Source: Treponema sp. (GTDB lineage Bacteria; Spirochaetota; Spirochaetia; Treponematales; Breznakiellaceae). Taken from it: a stretch of 44,977 bases of DNA. The notes under the pieces were generated by a model, which had not been told where the DNA came from, made no database searches, and saw only the letters and a program-made list of their open reading frames with translations. The DNA is taken from positions 1 through 44,977 of the forward strand of contig WQSP01000003.1 in the NCBI GenBank assembly GCA_009787795.1, written 5' to 3'. Shown piece after piece: positions 40,946-44,977 of the stretch. The translations under genes were made by a program, and so were the position numbers. The first letter of the stretch is position 1. Every line of letters starts with the position of its first letter.

Positions 40946-41534
40946 AAAACAAAGACGACTTTTGATATTTTCTCTTGTGGCAATTGTGCATATTGCATTG
41001 ATTTTATTTCTTGCATTTGATATGGGAATTATACATCAGGAGCCGTCGGAGTATGCCAGGGTTATGAAAGTGACAGACCTCGCCGAACTCCCCCCCCCTC
41101 CTCCCCCTGCTCCGCCCGAGGAGGAAATTCCGCAAGTGGAAGACATTGTGGAAAACATGATAGAAAGCGATGTTCCCATTAAGCAGGAAGTTATCGCCGC
41201 AGGAACGCTGACAGTCGATTCGTTTGAAAATTATCTGCAAATCCATCAAGTGTCGGTTGCGCCTAATTTTGACACAAGTTTGATAGCCTCTTCCCTTGTT
41301 TATCCGCCCATAGCCCTTCGTTCCGGCATTGAAGGCAGGGTTTTTCTGGAATTGTTTGTCGATCGGACGGGAACCGTACAAAGGGTCACAATTCTTCGCG
41401 AAGATCCCGAAGGTCGCGGGTTCGGCGAAGCTGCCGTCCGCGCATTTTTGGGAAGAAAAGGTTCACCGGCTTATGCAAACGGAGAGCCCGTTTCGTGCAG
41501 GTACAGATATCCTGTGGCGTTTACGATAAGGTAA
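40938..41534 (+). CDS. tonB: TonB energy-transducing protein
   Basis: This 198-residue protein has an N-terminal membrane anchor (LLIFSLVAIVHIALILFLAF), a proline-rich spanner (PPPPPPAPPEEE, about 52-63) and a C-terminal TonB domain (about 115-198: YPPIALRSGIEGRVFLELFV, GTVQRVTILREDPEG, YRYPVAFTIR). The order is typical of short TonB proteins. The Pro-rich part is encoded by a run of nine C bases, a possible slippage site. It is the last gene of the unit; a weak hairpin with T-rich tail follows at 41534. Confidence 0.93.
   Translation: MNEKQRRLLIFSLVAIVHIALILFLAFDMGIIHQEPSEYARVMKVTDLAELPPPPPPAPPEEEIPQVEDIVENMIESDVPIKQEVIAAGTLTVDSFENYLQIHQVSVAPNFDTSLIASSLVYPPIALRSGIEGRVFLELFVDRTGTVQRVTILREDPEGRGFGEAAVRAFLGRKGSPAYANGEPVSCRYRYPVAFTIR
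41090..41098 (+). repeat. C9 homopolymer in tonB
   Basis: Nine consecutive C bases, then T and further C-rich codons, encode the start of the six-proline run. It is the longest C or G run I see in the window. Poly-G/C tracts in treponemes are known to vary in length; slippage here would shift tonB out of frame. Confidence 0.9.
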
Positions 41535-41552
41535 GAGCGCAAGCCGCTTTTA
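41534..41552 (+). terminator. Weak hairpin terminator between tonB and queA
   Basis: AAGAGCG, loop CAAGC and CGCTTTT form a seven-pair stem with one G-T wobble, with the 3' arm running into TTTTATT. It lies immediately after the tonB stop in the 29-base convergent gap and could serve the tonB side; the queA side has a poorer T run. Confidence 0.4.
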
Positions 41553-41563
41553 TTGCATACGCT

Positions 41564-42631
41564 TTAATAAATCAACATTGCATCTCCATAACTGAAAAAC
41601 CTGTATTCTTTTTCTACCGCTTCTTTGTAACTTTCAAGCACCAATTCTCTGCCTGCAAAAGCGGACACAAGCATTAAAAGCGTGGAAAGCGGGGTGTGAA
41701 AATTGGTAAATAATGCGTTTGTCACTTTAAAATTGTATCCCGGATAAATAAATATGGAAGTATTCTGCAATCCCCGCTTTAGCGTTCCGCTACTATACGC
41801 GCTTTCAAGCGTGCGAAGGCTTGTTGTTCCCACGGCGATAATTTTTCTTTTGCTTTTTATGCAATTTTCTATAATTGCTGCATTGGGCTCTGTAATAATG
41901 AACTGCTCTTCGTGCATTTTATGCTCTTCTATATTTTCGCTTCTTACGGGAAGAAAAGTTCCAAGACCCACATGTAATGTAACAAATGCGCTTTCAATTC
42001 CATTTTCCTTTAAATTGTTTAACAATTCATTCGTAAAATGCAAGCCTGCTGTAGGAGCCGCCGCAGAACCTGCCTCTTTGGCATAAACTGTCTGATACCT
42101 TTCCATATCTTCTTTAACGTCTTTTCTTTTTATATACGGCGGCAATGGAACATGGCCGATTTTTTCCAACATATCGTCATTTATTTCTTTTTCAAATTGT
42201 AAAAATCGAAACTCATTTTTCTCTGTCTCTCCTGAAATTTTGCACCTGTTTGCTTCGTTGCCGCAACAATCATAAAATGCGTACCATGTTCCAACCTTAC
42301 GCCGCTTTGCCCTTTGCGCAATTGCTTTCCATTCGCCGCTTTCATTTTTTTCCAATAACAAAAATTCAACCTGCGCGCCCGTTTCCAGGGATTTTCCAAA
42401 AAGACGCGCCTTGCGTACCTTTGTATCGTTAAAAACCAATAGCGGCTTCTCGCCTGACGGACTTAAAAAATTTTCGCCGCAAAGAATTTCGGGTAACTGT
42501 AAAACCGTACTGTGAGAACGAATGGCGCCAGAGCGATCCAGTGTCATCAATCTGCTTTGTCCCCTCTCCTTTGGAGGCTCCTGCGCGATTAAATGATCGG
42601 GAAGATAAAAATCAAAATCCTTCGTCTTCAT
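41564..42631 (-). CDS. queA: S-adenosylmethionine:tRNA ribosyltransferase-isomerase
   Basis: QueA makes epoxyqueuosine in the wobble base of certain tRNAs. The 355 residues show the family throughout: FDFYLPDHLIAQEPPKERGQSRLM at the start, LVFNDTKVRKARLFG, then APTAGLHFT, HVGLGTFLPVR, AVGTTSLRTLES and TNFHTPLSTLLMLVSAF. Length is normal. It begins four bases after the ruvB stop and is the last gene of the minus-strand yebC-ruv unit. No tgt gene is in view. Confidence 0.97.
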   Translation of the reverse strand: MKTKDFDFYLPDHLIAQEPPKERGQSRLMTLDRSGAIRSHSTVLQLPEILCGENFLSPSGEKPLLVFNDTKVRKARLFGKSLETGAQVEFLLLEKNESGEWKAIAQRAKRRKVGTWYAFYDCCGNEANRCKISGETEKNEFRFLQFEKEINDDMLEKIGHVPLPPYIKRKDVKEDMERYQTVYAKEAGSAAAPTAGLHFTNELLNNLKENGIESAFVTLHVGLGTFLPVRSENIEEHKMHEEQFIITEPNAAIIENCIKSKRKIIAVGTTSLRTLESAYSSGTLKRGLQNTSIFIYPGYNFKVTNALFTNFHTPLSTLLMLVSAFAGRELVLESYKEAVEKEYRFFSYGDAMLIY

Positions 42632-42634
42632 GTT

Positions 42635-43654
42635 TCAAAACAACTCGCCGTCTGAGTTTTTATTTGGAGGTAAACCTAAGTGACCGTAACCAAAGCTTGT
42701 CACTACCCTTCCTCTTGCGGTGCGCTGAATTAATCCCGCCTGAATCAGATACGGCTCGTAATAGTCTTCCAGCGTTTCTACAGATTCGCCAATAGAGATT
42801 GCAAGCGTTTCCGCGCCTACAGGTCCGCCTTTGTAGCGTTCGATAATCATTTTTAAAATTTCGCGATCCTGTTTTTCAAGACCAAGCTCGTCAATTTCAA
42901 GGCGCGACAAGCCTGTGCGCACAACATCTTTAGTAATGCTTTTTTCTCCCGCGTACTGGGCAAAATCTCTCATGCGTTTTAAAAGCTGGTTTACAACACG
43001 CGGAGTGCCTCTCGAAGATTTTGCAATCAAACTTGCCGCATCGTTTTCTATTTTTACATTTAACAAACCTGCGGAACGATGAACGATATTTTCCAAATCT
43101 TCCTGTTCGTAAAACGAAAACCGGCATGTTATTCCGAATCTGCTTATTAAAGGACTTGATACAACTCCCGCCTTTGTCGTGGCTCCCACAAGAGTAAAAG
43201 GCTTTATCGCGATTCTTATTGTACGCGCCATGGGGCCCTGCCCCACCACCCAGTCGATACCGTAATCTTCCATCGCAATGTATAAAAGTTCTTCTATGGC
43301 AGGTTTTAAACTGTGAATCTCATCGATAAAAAATACGTCGCCTTTTTTTAAATTGGTTAAAAATCCGACAAGGTCTTTCGGTTTATCAAGCGCGGGCGCT
43401 GTCGTCTGAATAAAACTTGTTCCAAGCTCGTTTGCCACAACGCCTGCCATCGTTGTTTTTCCAAGTCCTGCTGGTCCTATTAAAAAAAGATGGTCGAGTG
43501 AATCGCCACGCTCCTTTGCCGCCGATATGAAAACGGACAGGTTTTCTTTCATCGATTTTTGACCAAGAAATTCTTTTAATGCGCGCGGTCGAAGCGCCAA
43601 ATCCTGAGTATCTTCGTTTATCGTTTGCGCTCTTACAGGGCTTTCTTCTTTCAT
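42635..43654 (-). CDS. ruvB: Holliday junction branch-migration helicase RuvB
   Basis: RuvB is the AAA+ motor of the RuvABC resolvasome. Evidence is LRPRALKEFLGQ, Walker A FLIGPAGLGKTTMAGVVANE, Walker B DVFFIDEIHSL, sensor 1 in TLVGATTKAGVVSSPLISRFG, arginine finger region SRFGI, and the winged-helix end (GGPVGAETLAISIGE, GLIQRTARGRVVT). The 339-residue length is standard. The ATG overlaps the ruvA stop as ATGA. Confidence 0.98.
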   Translation of the reverse strand: MKEESPVRAQTINEDTQDLALRPRALKEFLGQKSMKENLSVFISAAKERGDSLDHLFLIGPAGLGKTTMAGVVANELGTSFIQTTAPALDKPKDLVGFLTNLKKGDVFFIDEIHSLKPAIEELLYIAMEDYGIDWVVGQGPMARTIRIAIKPFTLVGATTKAGVVSSPLISRFGITCRFSFYEQEDLENIVHRSAGLLNVKIENDAASLIAKSSRGTPRVVNQLLKRMRDFAQYAGEKSITKDVVRTGLSRLEIDELGLEKQDREILKMIIERYKGGPVGAETLAISIGESVETLEDYYEPYLIQAGLIQRTARGRVVTSFGYGHLGLPPNKNSDGELF

Positions 43655-44241
43655 GAGCCGCTCATATAAACAATCGCTTCCTGGAATAAAAGTTTTTCTT
43701 TTTCCGTAGAAGGCAATTTGGGATCGATTCCTTCTTCCGCTTTTGCAATCGCTTCCGCCGATTGTTTTCTGTCGTAACCCATGCCGACAAGAGCCTCAAT
43801 TAAATCATTGTAAGGCGAAGAAATTGCGATTTTTCCCTGCGATTGTACAAGTTTTCCCTTTAACGATAAAAGCATTTTTTGCGCTGTCTTTTTTCCAAGA
43901 CCGGGAACCGCTTCTAGCCGCGCCAAATCGCCGTTTTCAAGGGCGGTTTCCAAATCGTCCTGACTTATGCCGCTCATTATTTTAATCGCGCCCTTGGGAC
44001 CTATACCCTCAACTTTTAACAGTTCCAAAAATGTGTTTCGCCTTCTTTCCGACGAAAAGCCGAACATTTTCATTTGATCTTCGCGGTGATAAAGCCATGT
44101 TAAAATTCTGCACTCGCTGTTTAAGGAAAGAGAATGAATATCGTTTACGGGCATGTTTATTTCCCATTCGATATTGTTGCAGGCACAATAAACCGATTCT
44201 GCGCCTTTTGCGGTTATAAGACCCGAAATGCTGTTAAACAT
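43651..44241 (-). CDS. ruvA: Holliday junction recognition protein RuvA
   Basis: RuvA binds the four-way junction and recruits RuvB. The 196 residues contain an N-terminal OB fold (MFNSISGLITAKGAESVYC), the double helix-hairpin-helix region (LLKVEGIGPKGAIKIMSGIS, LEAVPGLGKKTAQKMLLSL) and the C-terminal RuvB-binding domain (LIEALVGMGYDRKQSAEAIAK). Length is normal. It lies six bases downstream of ruvC and overlaps ruvB. Confidence 0.97.
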   Translation of the reverse strand: MFNSISGLITAKGAESVYCACNNIEWEINMPVNDIHSLSLNSECRILTWLYHREDQMKMFGFSSERRRNTFLELLKVEGIGPKGAIKIMSGISQDDLETALENGDLARLEAVPGLGKKTAQKMLLSLKGKLVQSQGKIAISSPYNDLIEALVGMGYDRKQSAEAIAKAEEGIDPKLPSTEKEKLLFQEAIVYMSGS

Positions 44242-44247
44242 GGCTAA

Positions 44248-44745
44248 TCATATCATTTTTAGGTTAATAGCGCAAATAGCCGCGCCCAGGGCATCCGCCG
44301 CGTGATCGGGCTTGGGCGCTTTTTCAAGCCCCAAAATGATTCTTACCATTTCCTGAACCTGTTTTTTATCCGCGGATGCGCTTCCGCAAACGCTCTGCTT
44401 TATCGCGTTAGGTGTAAATTCATAAAGGGGAATCGCCTTTTCCGCAATGGCTGCCGAAATTACGCCCCGCGACTCCGCTACAGGAATCGCGCTTGTCACA
44501 TTCTTTCCGAAAAAAAGAATCTCAATGCCGGCTTCGGTTGGCTTGTATTTTTCGATTATCGATCTTATGCAATTCAAAATAAAAAAAAGGCGATCGGCTC
44601 TGGGCTGATCCGCCTTTGTTATTATTGTTCCGTGATCGACATATTTTATTTTTCCGTCGATATCGTCAAGCACGCCCCAGCCCGTACTTGCAAGACCAGG
44701 GTCAATGCCTAAAACTCTGCGATTGTTATCCAGCGTCAAATCCAT
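44248..44745 (-). CDS. ruvC: Crossover junction endodeoxyribonuclease RuvC
   Basis: RuvC cuts Holliday junctions. The 165 residues show the RNase H-like core with acidic residues in VLGIDPGLASTGWG (first Asp), AGIEILFFGKN (Glu), and KPDHAADALGAAICA (last Asp pair), plus FTPNAIKQSVCGSASADKKQV. Length is normal. It overlaps the yebC end by 20 bases, so translation may be coupled. The order yebC-ruvC-ruvA-ruvB-queA is common in bacteria. Confidence 0.97.
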   Translation of the reverse strand: MDLTLDNNRRVLGIDPGLASTGWGVLDDIDGKIKYVDHGTIITKADQPRADRLFFILNCIRSIIEKYKPTEAGIEILFFGKNVTSAIPVAESRGVISAAIAEKAIPLYEFTPNAIKQSVCGSASADKKQVQEMVRIILGLEKAPKPDHAADALGAAICAINLKMI

Positions 44746-44977
44746 CCGGAATCGCGATATTTGAATATACGTGCTGAACGTCGTCGTTTTCTTCGAGCTT
44801 GTCGATTAATTTTAACGCTTTGGCTGTTCCGTCATTATCAAGCGTAACTTCGGCTTCGGCGACCATGCTTACTTCCGCGCTCATCGTTTCAAATTCTTTT
44901 GCGTTTAGCGCGTTAAGTACGCTTTCAAAGTCTTCAGGTGCGCTTGTCACTTCGATAATTCCGTCCGAAGCTGCAAC
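44726..44977 (-). CDS. yebC: YebC/TACO1-family protein, C-terminal part, cut by window edge
   Basis: The frame is open to the window end, so the GTG at 44950 used in the track is internal; the readable part starts ASDGIIEVTSAPEDFESVL. This and the ending LIDKLEENDDVQHVYSNIAIPD are the characteristic C-terminal third of YebC/TACO1 proteins. These were long called transcription regulators, and recent work links several of them to translation of proline-rich stretches. It precedes ruvC in the usual order. Confidence 0.95.
   Translation of the reverse strand, partial: VAASDGIIEVTSAPEDFESVLNALNAKEFETMSAEVSMVAEAEVTLDNDGTAKALKLIDKLEENDDVQHVYSNIAIPDGFDAG

Noticed and set aside
1-44977. tRNA or rRNA genes, CRISPR arrays, insertion sequences, prophage, replication origin
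   Set aside because: No gap is longer than about 100 bases, and I saw no cloverleaf, regular spaced repeat, transposase, integrase or DnaA-box cluster.

Overview
The window reads as a chromosome segment of a spirochaete, most probably a Treponema or close relative. The evidence is a short alanyl-tRNA synthetase of about 600 residues that lacks the usual C-terminal part, the gene run alaS - SurA-like foldase - nusB - TPR protein - groES with no groEL beside it (as I remember it from Treponema pallidum), Lol-type lipoprotein export genes, many lipoprotein or membrane-anchored unknowns, and an unusually rich chemosensory locus. Nearly every base is coding. The longest gap between genes is about 100 bases, and I see no tRNA, rRNA, insertion sequence, CRISPR array or prophage. 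All assignments come from reading the sequence and from memory of the protein families; no search was run.

Layout. (1) Positions 1-4073, plus strand: the end of carA and all of carB (carbamoyl-phosphate synthetase). The CarA glutaminase has lost its nucleophile Cys and its catalytic His, and CarB resembles the CPS1/CAD/Bacteroidetes type rather than the E. coli type. (2) Positions 4070-12035, minus strand: one tight operon of prfB (with a programmed frameshift), a PEGA-like membrane protein, ftsY, an unknown anchored protein, and a LolC/LolD/LolE-like exporter. Four of its seven genes appear to start with TTG. (3) Positions 12136-24167, plus strand: alaS, a SurA/PrsA-like foldase, nusB, a TPR protein, groES, an SH3-like lipoprotein, an ABC-F ATPase, an M20 peptidase and a DinG-type helicase. 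(4) Positions 24148-41534, plus strand: a 17-kb single-direction unit of cheW, a cheW-like gene, cheB, cheR, three transducers, a cheA-REC hybrid, a REC-GAF-adenylate cyclase, a TonB-dependent receptor, a lipoprotein, exbB, two exbD genes and tonB. (5) Positions 41564-44977, minus strand: queA, ruvB, ruvA, ruvC and the end of yebC.

The most interesting system is region 4. It contains a complete adaptation and kinase chemosensory core but no cheY. The likely outputs are the receiver on CheA itself and a receiver fused to a class III nucleotide cyclase. The same unit continues without a visible break into a TonB-dependent outer-membrane uptake system with its own energiser. My inference is a chemosensory pathway that controls cAMP and is tied to outer-membrane nutrient uptake, rather than one that steers flagella directly. 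The second notable point is the apparently glutaminase-dead CarA, which suggests an ammonia-using carbamoyl-phosphate synthetase.
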